The notes: generated by a model from the letters alone, not told the origin. A stretch of 64,000 bases of DNA from Winogradskyella epiphytica (GCF_003217215.1 NZ_QJTD01000003.1:186001-250000), one strand, 5' to 3'; positions 36,568 through 45,937 are shown, counted from the stretch's first letter. Translations and numbers: made by a program.

Positions 36568-36791
36568 AGTAACTAATGTATATAGGTTCAACCACAACTA
36601 TAGAGCAGACAATGGCTCTATAGGACTCTGATATAATTAGTTGTGTTCTTTAGGAGGAGGTATAAAATAGGAAACTTATAACTCCATATTTTAATAGGAA
36701 ACTATGTTAAAGATAGTGAAAAATGAATTTAGATATTGAATATCAGCGCTGTAAAATTGCGTTGGCGTCGTATTTTAAGAATAAAAAAGTC

Positions 36792-37592
36792 TTATTTATT
36801 TACTCTAAAACTTCCAATTTTCTCGTCAAAAACAATTAAATCTTTAGGGAAAAGTGAATTAAAAACACCTTCAGATATTAATTTACAAGGTTGATCGAAA
36901 ACCATCTTATCCTTTTGCATAACAATCATCGTGTCGCATAATTGAATGGCTAAATCAATTTCGTGAGATGAAAAAAGAATCGTTTTTCCTGTTTCTTTAG
37001 TTAATGTTTGAAGCAGTTTTAAAATGTATGCCTTATGATACATATCGAGATGTGTAGTGGGTTCATCTAAAACAATAATGGCTGTATCTTGTGCTAAGGC
37101 ACGAGCTATCATCACTTTTTGTAATTGACCGTCACTAAGCTCGTAACATCTTTTGTCTTTTAATTCTGTGATATTGACTAACTCTAAAGAGTTACTTATA
37201 ATAGAGTCATCAGCTTCGGTTAAATTACCAATCCAATTGGTATAAGGATGTCTTCCTAAAGCGACTAATTCAAAAACAGTAAGATTTTTTGAAGTTAAGG
37301 GTTCGGTTAAAACAATGCTTAGATGTTTTGCCAATTCTAAGTTGGTAGTGGTTTGTATATTTTTCCCATTAAGGGAAATATTGCCAGACAAAGCAGGTTG
37401 CACCTTAATTAAGGTTCGTAATAAGGTAGATTTTCCAATACCGTTTGCACCAACCAACCCTATTAAATGTCCCTTTTGTAATTCAAAATTGATATCTGAA
37501 GCCACAACAGTTTCCTTCTTTTTGGTTTTGTAACCAATAGAAAGCTGATCGGCTTTAAGGATGATATGTTGGCGTTCTGCTGTCATATTCAT
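36792..37592 (-). CDS. btuD: ABC transporter ATPase for cobalamin/siderophore import
   Basis: This 266-residue ATPase is of the FecE/BtuD type, with Walker A GANGIGKST near residue 42, signature YELSDGQLQ near 140, Walker B AIIVLDEPTTHLD near 165 and the H-loop His in FSSHEID near 197. It powers the permease encoded directly upstream (1-bp overlap at 37592). The neighbouring riboswitch-controlled receptor makes vitamin B12 the probable cargo. On sequence alone iron-siderophore import would be equally possible. Confidence 0.92.
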   Translation of the reverse strand: MNMTAERQHIILKADQLSIGYKTKKKETVVASDINFELQKGHLIGLVGANGIGKSTLLRTLIKVQPALSGNISLNGKNIQTTTNLELAKHLSIVLTEPLTSKNLTVFELVALGRHPYTNWIGNLTEADDSIISNSLELVNITELKDKRCYELSDGQLQKVMIARALAQDTAIIVLDEPTTHLDMYHKAYILKLLQTLTKETGKTILFSSHEIDLAIQLCDTMIVMQKDKMVFDQPCKLISEGVFNSLFPKDLIVFDEKIGSFRVNK

Positions 37593-38614
37593 TAAAACAT
37601 CATTTTACGTTGTCTAACCAACAACCAAATGACCACTGGCGCTCCTACTAAAGCAGTAATGGCATTAATTGGTAAGACATAATCACTTGAAGGAACTTGT
37701 GCTATACTATCGCAAATTAACATGACAATGGCACCAAAAAGAAAAACGGCTGGCAATAGTATTTTATGGTTTGAGGTTTTAAAAATTTGACGGGTTAAAT
37801 GCGGTATTGCCAATCCTATAAATGCAATTGGTCCAGCAAATGCTGTAATAGTACCCGCGATTAAACTGGTGGCAATTATGATAATATATCTGCTTTGTTT
37901 CAAATTTAAGCCTAAACTTTTAGCGTAATTATCTCCAAGTAACAGACTGTTTAATCCTTTGATAGAAGCGATACTCAGGAGAATGCCAATGCCATATATT
38001 CCAAAGAAAATCAATAATTCTTCCCAAGATAAATTACTCAAACTTCCAAAGCCCCAAAAAATATATTGTTGTAATTGTTCGGCGGAGCTGAAGTAGGAGA
38101 GAACGCTGACTACAGCAGCTGTAATGCTTCCAAACATTAATCCTATAATTAGTATGGCCATAGTGTCTCTAACCTTGCTTGATACAGCTAATACAGCTAA
38201 AAGCACTAAGAAACTCCCTAAGCTGGCTGCAATTACAATGCTCCATTTTGAAATGAGAGTCGTCGCAAATAAACCTCCAAATAAGCCTGAGCCAAGGATG
38301 ACCAAGGCAACACCCAAACTTGCGCCTGAACTGATACCTAAAACGAACGGTCCTGCAAGTGGATTTCGAAATAGGGTTTGCATCAATAATCCCGATATAC
38401 CTAAACCGGAACCAACTAATATCGCGGTGATGGCTTTTGGTAATCTAAAATCTGTTATAATGACTTGCCAAGTAGTGTTTTCTGCCGTTCCAAAAAGACT
38501 TTCGATAATTGCTCCTAATGGAATACTTACTGAACCTAAACTGATATTAAGCACAAAGCAGAACAGTAAGATGACTGTAAGACTTATAAATGAATATGTA
38601 TGATTAGTTTTCAA
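37592..38614 (-). CDS. btuC: FecCD/BtuC-family ABC permease
   Basis: This 340-residue permease has ten hydrophobic segments. It shows the family motifs FRNPLAGPFVLGISSGASLG near residue 95 and AFAGPIAFIGLAIPHLTRQI near 260, where it couples to the ATPase. The start codon is TTG at 38614; no ATG precedes the first helix. It overlaps btuD by one base. A 78-bp imperfect inverted repeat separates it from btuF, so a large RNA hairpin would lie between the two cistrons and might tune their ratio. Confidence 0.93.
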   Translation of the reverse strand: MKTNHTYSFISLTVILLFCFVLNISLGSVSIPLGAIIESLFGTAENTTWQVIITDFRLPKAITAILVGSGLGISGLLMQTLFRNPLAGPFVLGISSGASLGVALVILGSGLFGGLFATTLISKWSIVIAASLGSFLVLLAVLAVSSKVRDTMAILIIGLMFGSITAAVVSVLSYFSSAEQLQQYIFWGFGSLSNLSWEELLIFFGIYGIGILLSIASIKGLNSLLLGDNYAKSLGLNLKQSRYIIIIATSLIAGTITAFAGPIAFIGLAIPHLTRQIFKTSNHKILLPAVFLFGAIVMLICDSIAQVPSSDYVLPINAITALVGAPVVIWLLVRQRKMMF

Positions 38615-38625
38615 TGTTTTATTTT

Positions 38626-38703
38626 GTCATACCTAGGAATGAAGAGTCTCCGATTACTTAAATGAATTCATTTTAAAGAGATTCGTCATTGTGCTAGGCA
38701 TAC
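38626..38703. repeat. 78-bp extragenic palindromic (REP-like) element between btuF and btuC
   Basis: Imperfect 25-base arms, GTCATACCTAGGAATGAAG and onward to GTCTC on the left and GAGATTCGTCATTGTGCTAG and onward to GCATAC on the right, match at about 20 positions in inverted order. Near the middle lies the 12-bp palindrome AATGAATTCATT (38661-38672). It shares TTGTCATACCT with the element at 61336-61463. It looks like one copy of a dispersed palindromic repeat. Confidence 0.6.
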
Positions 38704-38710
38704 AATTCGT

Positions 38711-39853
38711 CTAATTTAGTTTTTCAAAAAAATAAGGTTCATAACCTTCCAATAGTTCTGGATGTGCAATTTTTATTAAATCTTTTAAGACCAAGTCGGG
38801 ACGTGCTGTGCCTAACTCATAATACAATACACCTCCTGTTTCACCTGTTGTATTGGCAAATGTATAGATGTTTTTATTTTTAAAGGCATCAAAGTTTGTA
38901 TAAAGTGTGTTGGCTTTTTCTAACTTCTCAAAACTTGTATAATAAGAGGGACTAATCCATACATCGGCTGCTTTAGCTTTGGTTAAAACGGTTTCAAAAC
39001 TCAAAGCTAGACTTCCGTTTCCTGTCGTTTCACTCCATAGATAATCGAGGTTAGCATCTTTTAAGAATTGCGCTTCAGGACTTGAACCATTGGGTAAATA
39101 CCAAACATCTTTATGCATAGCACCACTTAAAACGGTAGGTCTGTTTTTTGCATTTTGAGCCATAGCTTTTGCTTTTAAATAATCCGTTTCAATCTGATTA
39201 AATATAGAATCAGCTTCTTTTTCTTTTTGGAATAAGACAGCAAAAAATTTAATCCATTCGGCTTTAGCTAAGGCAGAACCTTCAACCCAATCTCCATTGT
39301 AAATTACAGGAATACCTACTTTTTTAATCGTTTCAAAGGTTTTGTTGGTACCGTCTAAACCATGACCAATCACCACATTTGGATTAATATCTAATAAAAC
39401 CTCAGTATTTAGGCCTTCATTTTTCCCTAATTCTCTTACCGCTCCATTGTCGATCCGTATTCGGGTTTTTTCAGAGGAAATATAATTAGTTTCAGGAAAT
39501 CCGATTAAAGCTTCTTCAACATTTAATAATTCTAAAGCAGGTATATGCGTGGTTGAAGTGACCACAATACGTTCAATAGGGTTGACAATAATACCATCAT
39601 ACGCATCTTTAGCAAAGGCGGTTTTAGCCATGTTTTCTTGCGAAATAAGCACATATCGAAAAGTTTTTTCAGATTTTGGCCATGGGTTTGTAATACTTAA
39701 TACCGTGAAGTTTTCATGGTAATCTACTTTAAATCCTTTAGCATATTTTAGCTCAAGTTGTTCAGTTTTTTGAGAGGGGATGGTCTCTTGTTTTGGCTCA
39801 TTTTTACAAGCGCATACAAGAAGCGATAGAATAAGAATTTTAAAGAATTTCAT
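38711..39853 (-). CDS. btuF: Cobalamin-type ABC substrate-binding lipoprotein
   Basis: This 380-residue protein has a lipoprotein signal with Cys near residue 14-16 (LILSLLVCACK). The mature part is a two-lobed class III binding protein: RIVVTSTTHIPALELLNVEEAL near residue 115, NPNVVIGHGLDG near 160 and ADVWISPSYYTSFEKL near 305. It hands the substrate to the permease and ATPase encoded downstream. It is the first gene of a btuFCD unit. A -7 box TAAATTTG lies 77 bp upstream, but no riboswitch is visible on this strand. Confidence 0.9.
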   Translation of the reverse strand: MKFFKILILSLLVCACKNEPKQETIPSQKTEQLELKYAKGFKVDYHENFTVLSITNPWPKSEKTFRYVLISQENMAKTAFAKDAYDGIIVNPIERIVVTSTTHIPALELLNVEEALIGFPETNYISSEKTRIRIDNGAVRELGKNEGLNTEVLLDINPNVVIGHGLDGTNKTFETIKKVGIPVIYNGDWVEGSALAKAEWIKFFAVLFQKEKEADSIFNQIETDYLKAKAMAQNAKNRPTVLSGAMHKDVWYLPNGSSPEAQFLKDANLDYLWSETTGNGSLALSFETVLTKAKAADVWISPSYYTSFEKLEKANTLYTNFDAFKNKNIYTFANTTGETGGVLYYELGTARPDLVLKDLIKIAHPELLEGYEPYFFEKLN

Positions 39854-39929
39854 AAGTTATATCTGTAGCTTTTTCTTTAATGTTAAAGGCGTAAATTAGA
39901 CTATAAAAACGACACCTTATGAGGCGATT

Positions 39930-39937
39930 CAAATTTA
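39930..39937 (-). promoter_or_regulatory. -7 box of btuFCD
   Basis: The minus strand reads TAAATTTG (TAnnTTTG). The leader of about 70 nt up to btuF is too short for a cobalamin riboswitch and contains no B12 box. Confidence 0.5.
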
Positions 39938-40056
39938 ACATTATATATTGTTGATAGAATTATTATTAGCTATTTTTTAATGGCATGCATTTATCACAAC
40001 TATAAAATGAATTATAAAAAGTAACGATTTGTATAACTAAGGTTACTTTAAAGTAG

Positions 40057-40064
40057 TATTTTTG
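40057..40064 (+). promoter_or_regulatory. -7 box upstream of the cobalamin riboswitch
   Basis: TATTTTTG (TAnnTTTG) lies about 12 bp before the first paired base of the riboswitch. A TTTG at 40028-40031 would leave a long 25-bp spacer. Confidence 0.5.
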
Positions 40065-40075
40065 CACGCGAAATT

Positions 40076-40259
40076 AGGTTCGATTTAATCATATAAATCG
40101 ATTAAAAGGGAATCTGGTGAGATTTTTAAATCAATTCCAGAACTGTTCCCGCAACTGTAAGCTTAGTCACAAAAGTGATGCTTGCTATTACACTTCAAGT
40201 CACTGTTCACAAAAGAATGGGAAGGCAAATAGCGAGACGTAAGTCAGGAGACCTGCCAA
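40076..40259 (+). promoter_or_regulatory. Cobalamin riboswitch
   Basis: All conserved blocks are present in order: AGGTT for P1; AAAGGGAATCTGGTGAGA; CCAGAACTGTTCCCGCAACT then GTAAGC; a variable hairpin region with CACTG; GGGAAGGC; and the exact B12 box AAGTCAGGAGACCTGCC at 40241-40257. It lies in the leader of the btuB-type receptor gene. High adenosylcobalamin should shut off receptor and BtuG-like expression. No terminator follows, so control is probably at translation. Confidence 0.96.
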
Positions 40260-40303
40260 TTTCAACATAGTAGTCAAACTTTCGGGATAAAAGTGATCGT
40301 TAA

Positions 40304-42151
40304 ATGAAAGATGTAATACTCTTATTATTGCTATTTTTTTATAGCGTTGCCGAGGCACAAATAGCCACTGACTCTATTCAGAGGCTTGATGAGGTGGTTT
40401 TGAGCGATGTTAAGTTAAAACGCCATTCTAAGGGATATAAAGTGAGCGTTCTTAACGATTCTGTACTTCAGAGAAATGGAGGTTCTTTTACGGATTTATT
40501 ACGATTTAATTCAATTATTTACTTTAAAGAAAATGGTTATGGAATGGTTTCCTCACCATCATTTCGTGGTACCAATGCTTCACAAACAGCTGTCATATGG
40601 AATGGTATTTCAATAAACTCTCAACTTACAGGGCAAACTGATTTTAACACAGTTAATGTTACAAATTTTAGTAGTGTAGTGATTCGTTCTGGTGGAGGGT
40701 CTGTACAATATGGTAGTGGTGCTATTGGCGGTAGTATTCATTTAAATAATTCACTGAAATTCAATGCGCATTTTGAAAATACGGCGACATTGTCTTATGG
40801 TAGCTATGATTCTAAAAAGGCGAGTTATTTATCGTCATATGCGAATGGAAAGTTCTCCATCAATTTGGGATTACAGTATATAGATTCAGAGAACGACTAT
40901 AAATATTTAAACTCAGCAAAACGCAATACAAACGGTGCATATAATAACGCTAGTGTTAATGTGACTTTAGGTTATGTGTTGTCTGATACAGATGTATTAA
41001 AATTGTATCACCAATCTTTTATTGGAGATCGTGAATTTTCGGGAACTATAAATTCGCCGTCATTAGCCAAATATAAAGATCAAAATTTTAGAACCATGAT
41101 AGAATGGGAGCGACATGGAGAAAAGGTGGATTCTAAATTTAAAGTAGCGCATTTACAAGAGCATTTTAAATACTTCGGGAATAAAAACACGAAGAATTTT
41201 ACATTTGGAAAAGTGAATACTTATCTAATAAATTACACGTCCGATATTGATTTGAACCCATTTCTAAAGTTGAAACCCATCATAGCATATAATTATTATG
41301 AAGGTTCTGGAAGTAGTTTTGCAAATCCGAATAGAACAGAACTTTCAACGACGGCATTGCTTCAATACAAACCCAATAACTCCTGGCAATATGGTTTAAA
41401 CCTGAGGCAAGATATAACCTCTAGCTTTAAAAGTCCTATGTTAATGGCTTTTGACATGGTTTTTGAGGTTTCGCCACATTATACCTTAAAACTTAATGGC
41501 TCTAAAAATCACAGAGTTCCAACATTTAATGACCTCTATTGGCAGCCAGGAGGCAACCTAAATCTATCACCAGAAACATCGTATCAAGTTGACTTCGGAC
41601 AAGAACTAAGACTTAATAAGTCGAGCTTAAAGTTAAACACATACTACATTAAAACTAATGATCTTATCCAATGGGTTCCAGGTAACTCCGGGTTTTGGAG
41701 TCCTGAAAATGTAGCGAAGACTCAAAATTATGGCGCAGAAGTAGGTTTAGATATAACTAAAACAACTAAGGATCATAATTTTTCCTTACAGCTGAACTAT
41801 GCCTATACGGTTTCAGAAGATTTAGAAACAAAAAAGCAGCTGATTTATGTACCCTATCATAAGGCGAATGCCAATTTAGCTTATAATTATAAACGTTTGT
41901 CGGTATTTTTTCAGCATTTATTTAATGGTGAAGTTTATACGACTAAAGAGAATCTGTCAGGCAGGTTTTATAGCGTTGAGGCTTATCACGTGAATAACTT
42001 CGGAATTAATTATCAACTTTTTAAAACGCATTCACAACACATAGATATGAGTCTAAAAGTATTCAACTTATTTAATACAGCATACGAGAACGTGGCATTC
42101 AGACCAATGCCAGATCGTAATTTTAACTTTCAAATACAATATAATTTTTAA
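40304..42151 (+). CDS. btuB: TonB-dependent vitamin B12 receptor
   Basis: This 615-residue outer-membrane receptor has a signal peptide ending AEAQ (about 19). The plug domain carries RLDEVVLSDV (TonB-box-like), FRGTNASQTAVIWNGISINS near residue 90 and VIRSGGGSVQYGSGAIGGSI near 125. A 22-stranded barrel with aromatic strand ends follows, ending NFNFQIQYNF. The riboswitch in its leader and the BtuG-like gene 10 bp downstream identify cobalamin as the substrate. The barrel length agrees with BtuB (594 in E. coli). Confidence 0.95.
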   Translation: MKDVILLLLLFFYSVAEAQIATDSIQRLDEVVLSDVKLKRHSKGYKVSVLNDSVLQRNGGSFTDLLRFNSIIYFKENGYGMVSSPSFRGTNASQTAVIWNGISINSQLTGQTDFNTVNVTNFSSVVIRSGGGSVQYGSGAIGGSIHLNNSLKFNAHFENTATLSYGSYDSKKASYLSSYANGKFSINLGLQYIDSENDYKYLNSAKRNTNGAYNNASVNVTLGYVLSDTDVLKLYHQSFIGDREFSGTINSPSLAKYKDQNFRTMIEWERHGEKVDSKFKVAHLQEHFKYFGNKNTKNFTFGKVNTYLINYTSDIDLNPFLKLKPIIAYNYYEGSGSSFANPNRTELSTTALLQYKPNNSWQYGLNLRQDITSSFKSPMLMAFDMVFEVSPHYTLKLNGSKNHRVPTFNDLYWQPGGNLNLSPETSYQVDFGQELRLNKSSLKLNTYYIKTNDLIQWVPGNSGFWSPENVAKTQNYGAEVGLDITKTTKDHNFSLQLNYAYTVSEDLETKKQLIYVPYHKANANLAYNYKRLSVFFQHLFNGEVYTTKENLSGRFYSVEAYHVNNFGINYQLFKTHSQHIDMSLKVFNLFNTAYENVAFRPMPDRNFNFQIQYNF

Positions 42152-42161
42152 AACAAGTACA

Positions 42162-43214
42162 ATGAAAAAAGTAATCTTATCAATTTTTGCAATGTCATTA
42201 TTTATTGTTTCGTGTTCTGACGATAATGATGATGTTATACCAACGGCGCCGTTAGGTGCTTATGAACATGGAATTCTAGTAAGTGCGGAAGGAGGACCAT
42301 CTTCAATTTCTTTTATTTCTGATGATTTTTCTACAACTCAAAACCAAGTTTATTACAATGTAAATAATGAAGAATTAGGCGTGTATTTACAATCCGTAGG
42401 TTTTAATGATGATAAAGCTTACATTGTTGTGGATAATGGAACAATTACAATTGTAAACCGTTATACTTTTGAAAAATTAGGTACGATTTCAACAGGTTTA
42501 ACAACACCTAGATTTATCGCTTTTGACGGTAATACAGCATACGTATCGGATTGGGCAGATCCTTATGACACTACAGACGATTTTATAGCCGTTATTGACT
42601 TAACTTCTAATGCGGTAATTTCTTCAATTCCTGTTTCGGAAGGGCCTGAGCAAGTTTTAGTGAATTCAAGTAAAGTTTATGTATCTCACAAAGGAGGTTA
42701 TAATGTGAATAATGAAGTTTCTGTAATTAATACATCAGATAATTCACTTGAGACCATTACGGTGAACGATGTTCCTGATGAAATGTTTATTGACGCTAAT
42801 GGTCATTTATTAGTTTTAAATGCTGGAGCTAATCAATCGTGGTTAAACCCACCTGTTGAAACTGAGGCTTCAATTACAAGAATTGACATAAGTGATAATT
42901 CGATTATTTCGAACATGGAATTTCCGTTTGGTCAACATCCTGGGTTAATGGCTTACGACAATGGTCGAGCTTATTATATTTTAGACAATCAAGTGTTTGA
43001 ATTAACAGATTCAGCAACAACCTTACCGAACTCTCCTATGTTTAGTATTGAGACAAGCTACACTTACGGTATGTCAGTTAAAGGCAATCAACTTTTTGTA
43101 ACTGATGCAAGCTTCACGGAAAGCAGTACACTATTGGTGTATGATTTAACGTCAGGAACTCTAATTAATAGTTTTAGTGTTGGTTTAGGAGCTTCTAAGA
43201 TTTACTTCAATTAA
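42162..43214 (+). CDS. BtuG-like surface lipoprotein (DUF5074/YncE-type propeller)
   Basis: This 350-residue protein has a lipoprotein signal with Cys 18 (LFIVSCSDDNDD). An acidic stretch follows the Cys, which in Bacteroidota promotes surface display. The mature chain holds seven propeller-like blades (KAYIVVDNGTITIVNRYTFE, AYVSDWADPYD, KVYVSHKGGYNVNNEVSVIN), matching DUF5074/YncE proteins. In Bacteroides the BtuG protein of this type binds B12 at the surface and caps BtuB. Position directly after btuB under the same riboswitch supports that role here. A strong terminator follows. Confidence 0.82.
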   Translation: MKKVILSIFAMSLFIVSCSDDNDDVIPTAPLGAYEHGILVSAEGGPSSISFISDDFSTTQNQVYYNVNNEELGVYLQSVGFNDDKAYIVVDNGTITIVNRYTFEKLGTISTGLTTPRFIAFDGNTAYVSDWADPYDTTDDFIAVIDLTSNAVISSIPVSEGPEQVLVNSSKVYVSHKGGYNVNNEVSVINTSDNSLETITVNDVPDEMFIDANGHLLVLNAGANQSWLNPPVETEASITRIDISDNSIISNMEFPFGQHPGLMAYDNGRAYYILDNQVFELTDSATTLPNSPMFSIETSYTYGMSVKGNQLFVTDASFTESSTLLVYDLTSGTLINSFSVGLGASKIYFN

Positions 43215-43262
43215 ATAGAAGTCATAACTCGAATCCGAGTGTTGCTCAATATACCTAAAACG

Positions 43263-43302
43263 AAAAAGCCGCTTTTACAATTATCTGTAAAAGCGGCTTT
43301 TT
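43263..43302. terminator. Bidirectional terminator after the btuB-btuG unit
   Basis: A 17-bp perfect stem AAAAAGCCGCTTTTACA / TGTAAAAGCGGCTTTTT has a six-base loop. It also serves the convergent S41 peptidase gene. Confidence 0.92.
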
Positions 43303-43341
43303 GAATTGAACATCTAAAACTATAGGCTTTAGGACTAAAAA

Positions 43342-44760
43342 TTATTCAACATACATATCTTGCTCTATAGCAGGAATTGGCATGTTTATATCAATATACT
43401 TATAGGTTTCAAATTCTGAATCCGCAGGACGACCAGAGCCTGTCATATGAGCCAATGCAGCTTCTAATAAAGGTTCGTTAAGGTCTCCAAGTGTACCTAA
43501 GGTATGAGGTCTTTCTGAAATTTCAATATCTGGAATCATTCCCGTTGAAGGCACGAGTTCATCATTAACATTCGTAGAGTTTGCAATTAAAGGTTGCATG
43601 GCGTATGTATGTGATGGATTGACATTATTATTTGATAAGTCAGGTGAGTCATAAATGACACGTGAGGCTTGAGTTTTTCCAACAGTATTTTCGCCCACAA
43701 CAATCACTTCTATATAAGGCTTCAAACTATTAATAATTAATTCACTCGCAGAAGCGGTTCTTTTATTTGAAGTTAAAACATATACTTTATTTAGATTCAA
43801 ACTGTTAATAGCTCCTCCATTCGGTATAGAATTTGTAAATGTATAGGTGTTATTATTACTGCTTAAATTGTCATTAAAAAACAGTTTAGAAAACACCTCT
43901 CCTGTATACTGTCCGGTAACCATACTTCCTAAATAAGCTGCAGTTTGTACAGAACCACCACCATTATAGCGTAAATCTAACACTAATTCTGATACGCCAG
44001 CCGCATTAAACTGAGCAAAGGCATCATTTAATGAAGTATCGAAGTTGGCATTAAAGCCATTATACATTAAGTAGCCAATATTTAGATTATCTACATTTAT
44101 AACTTCGGCAATATGAATTGGATTTTCTGTATAAGCCACTTTAGATATCGAAGCACTATTTCCATTTAAAGTGATGGTATCATCTATTGGAGTAGTTGTA
44201 TCATTATCGTTATAATCCGCAAAATTCAAAGTATACGAGTTTTGATTGAGAAGTTCAATTCTGTTATCTACTGTAAGCTCTATGCCGTCAACCGCTCTAA
44301 ATATTTCACCACGTTGCAAACCTAAATTGTCAGCCGTACTATTTTCTAAGACTAAAGTAATAGCACCGAAAACCTCAGTAGAACTACCAGGTACCAAATA
44401 CAGATTATACTCAAGTCCATCTGTTAATGTGGTTCCTGCTTGTTGGTTTTGTAAATCAAAATAATTACTGTAAATCCTACTAAATCTATCTACTGTAGAA
44501 GGTGAATATTTCAAAGATTCAAACAGTTCCTCAGGAGTACTATAGTCATTTAAATAATTCACGTACTCTTCATTAGAAGAAAATCGACCATCATCTAAAT
44601 TAGGAATTTCAGATTTGTAGAGATAAACGGCATTCATGCCTTTCCAAACAAAATCATTGATATCTCGTCCAGGAATAATATTGTCGTCCATATCTTCAAA
44701 GCAGCTGGTTAAGGCAAAAGCGGCTAGACAGGTTAATACTATAATTTTTAAATGCTTCAT
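43342..44760 (-). CDS. S41 family (C-terminal processing type) peptidase lipoprotein
   Basis: This 472-residue lipoprotein has a signal with Cys 20 (CLAAFALTSCFEDMDD). A PDZ-like region lies at about 105-185 (VLENSTADNLGLQRGEIFRA) and the S41 catalytic domain at about 205-400. The catalytic Ser lies in TSNKRTASASELIINSL near 330 and the Lys in GENTVGKTQAS near 360, with VLDLRYNGGGSV upstream. Such proteases trim envelope proteins. The Cys-Phe-Glu-Asp start suggests outer-membrane anchoring. The target is unknown. Confidence 0.93.
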   Translation of the reverse strand: MKHLKIIVLTCLAAFALTSCFEDMDDNIIPGRDINDFVWKGMNAVYLYKSEIPNLDDGRFSSNEEYVNYLNDYSTPEELFESLKYSPSTVDRFSRIYSNYFDLQNQQAGTTLTDGLEYNLYLVPGSSTEVFGAITLVLENSTADNLGLQRGEIFRAVDGIELTVDNRIELLNQNSYTLNFADYNDNDTTTPIDDTITLNGNSASISKVAYTENPIHIAEVINVDNLNIGYLMYNGFNANFDTSLNDAFAQFNAAGVSELVLDLRYNGGGSVQTAAYLGSMVTGQYTGEVFSKLFFNDNLSSNNNTYTFTNSIPNGGAINSLNLNKVYVLTSNKRTASASELIINSLKPYIEVIVVGENTVGKTQASRVIYDSPDLSNNNVNPSHTYAMQPLIANSTNVNDELVPSTGMIPDIEISERPHTLGTLGDLNEPLLEAALAHMTGSGRPADSEFETYKYIDINMPIPAIEQDMYVE

Positions 44761-44925
44761 AAGTGGGGTTCGTAATATTAAGTTGTAACTTTTTGTTCTG
44801 ATTGTAAAACTCTAAATTTAGTTACAATATTGTAAAAATTAGAAATCTTTGTAACAAAATGTCAACTGTATCGTCGTAATAATGAAGACAAGAAGTATTG
44901 AATTCGCCAACCAACCATAAGAATA

Positions 44926-45435
44926 ATGAAGCAAGCAGAATTTGTAAGCTTAGTAATGCCATTTAAGGACAAGGTATTTCGTTTAGCAAAGCGATTACTG
45001 GTTTCTCGAGAAGAAGCCGAAGATGCTACGCAGGAGATACTTTTAAAATTATGGAAAAATAATAAGAGTATTGGTGACTATAAAAATGTTGAAGCGTTTT
45101 CAATGACCATGACCAAGAATTTTTGTTTGGATCGCTTAAAATCGAAACAGGCACAGAATTTGAAAATAGTTCATAGTAATTACACCGATGCTAATACCTC
45201 GTTACAAAAGCAGGTTGAAGCAAAGGACAGTGCGGATTGGGTTTCTAAAATAATTGAGGACCTTCCAGAACAACAAAAAATAATAGTGCAACTGAGAGAT
45301 ATCGAAGACTATGATTATGCCGAAATAGCCAAAATGTTAGATATGAATGAAACAGCTGTCAGAGTAAATTTATCCAGAGCACGTAAAACAATAAGAGAAA
45401 AATTAACTAATACACATCAACATGGTATTAAATAA
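44926..45435 (+). CDS. ECF-type RNA polymerase sigma factor (second)
   Basis: This 169-residue protein has region 2 at about 10-80 (EEAEDATQEILLKLWKNNKSI) and region 4 at about 110-160 (LPEQQKIIVQLRDIEDYDYAEIA, then an HTH ending NLSRARKTIREKL). It leads a four-gene run with a membrane anti-sigma-like protein (14-bp overlap) and two DUF4252 proteins, which together form a signalling and output module. It is distinct from the sigma factor at 10922-11464 in sequence and partners. Divergent from the S41 peptidase gene. Confidence 0.94.
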   Translation: MKQAEFVSLVMPFKDKVFRLAKRLLVSREEAEDATQEILLKLWKNNKSIGDYKNVEAFSMTMTKNFCLDRLKSKQAQNLKIVHSNYTDANTSLQKQVEAKDSADWVSKIIEDLPEQQKIIVQLRDIEDYDYAEIAKMLDMNETAVRVNLSRARKTIREKLTNTHQHGIK

Positions 45436-45913
45436 TATAGAACAATTAATAGAAAAGTATAACAATGCAGAAACCACATTGCAAGAGGAAGCTCAGTTAA
45501 AAACATATTTCAGCAGTGATCATGTGGCGCCGCATTTAGAACATTTTAAACCGATGTTTCAATACTTTTCCCAATCAAAAAAAGAGCAGTACACCAAAGA
45601 CGTTCCATTAAAACCTAAGAAAACAAAATTGTATCAATGGATTTCTATCGCAGCAGTGGCTGTTATAATGTTGGGCTTATTAATTCCGACTGGGAATAGT
45701 GAACCAAAGTCTTTAGCGGATTATCCGCCGGAAGATCAACAATTGTATTTGGAAGCTAAACAAGCGTTGGCAATGCTTTCAAATAATTTTAAAGATGGAG
45801 CTACTAGTTTAAAAGCTTTAAACCTAGCTTCAGAGAATTTTAATGTTGGACTTAAAAAAGCGAACCATATCACTGAGTTCAACGAATCAACGAGTAGATT
45901 ATTAAAGAATTAG
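45422..45913 (+). CDS. Probable anti-sigma factor, single membrane span
   Basis: This 163-residue protein has a cytoplasmic N-terminal half (NNIEQLIEKYNNAETTLQEEAQ opens it), one membrane helix at about 72-90 (WISIAAVAVIMLGLLIP) and a periplasmic helical C-terminus. The start overlaps the sigma gene by 14 bp, which implies coupled translation and fixed stoichiometry. No zinc ligands are seen. The pattern E(N)LLxKYxxxxTSxxEE is common in Flavobacterial proteins of this position. The role as anti-sigma factor is inferred from topology and gene order. Confidence 0.8.
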   Translation: MVLNNIEQLIEKYNNAETTLQEEAQLKTYFSSDHVAPHLEHFKPMFQYFSQSKKEQYTKDVPLKPKKTKLYQWISIAAVAVIMLGLLIPTGNSEPKSLADYPPEDQQLYLEAKQALAMLSNNFKDGATSLKALNLASENFNVGLKKANHITEFNESTSRLLKN

Positions 45914-45937
45914 AACAGAAACTTAAAACAAGAAATC

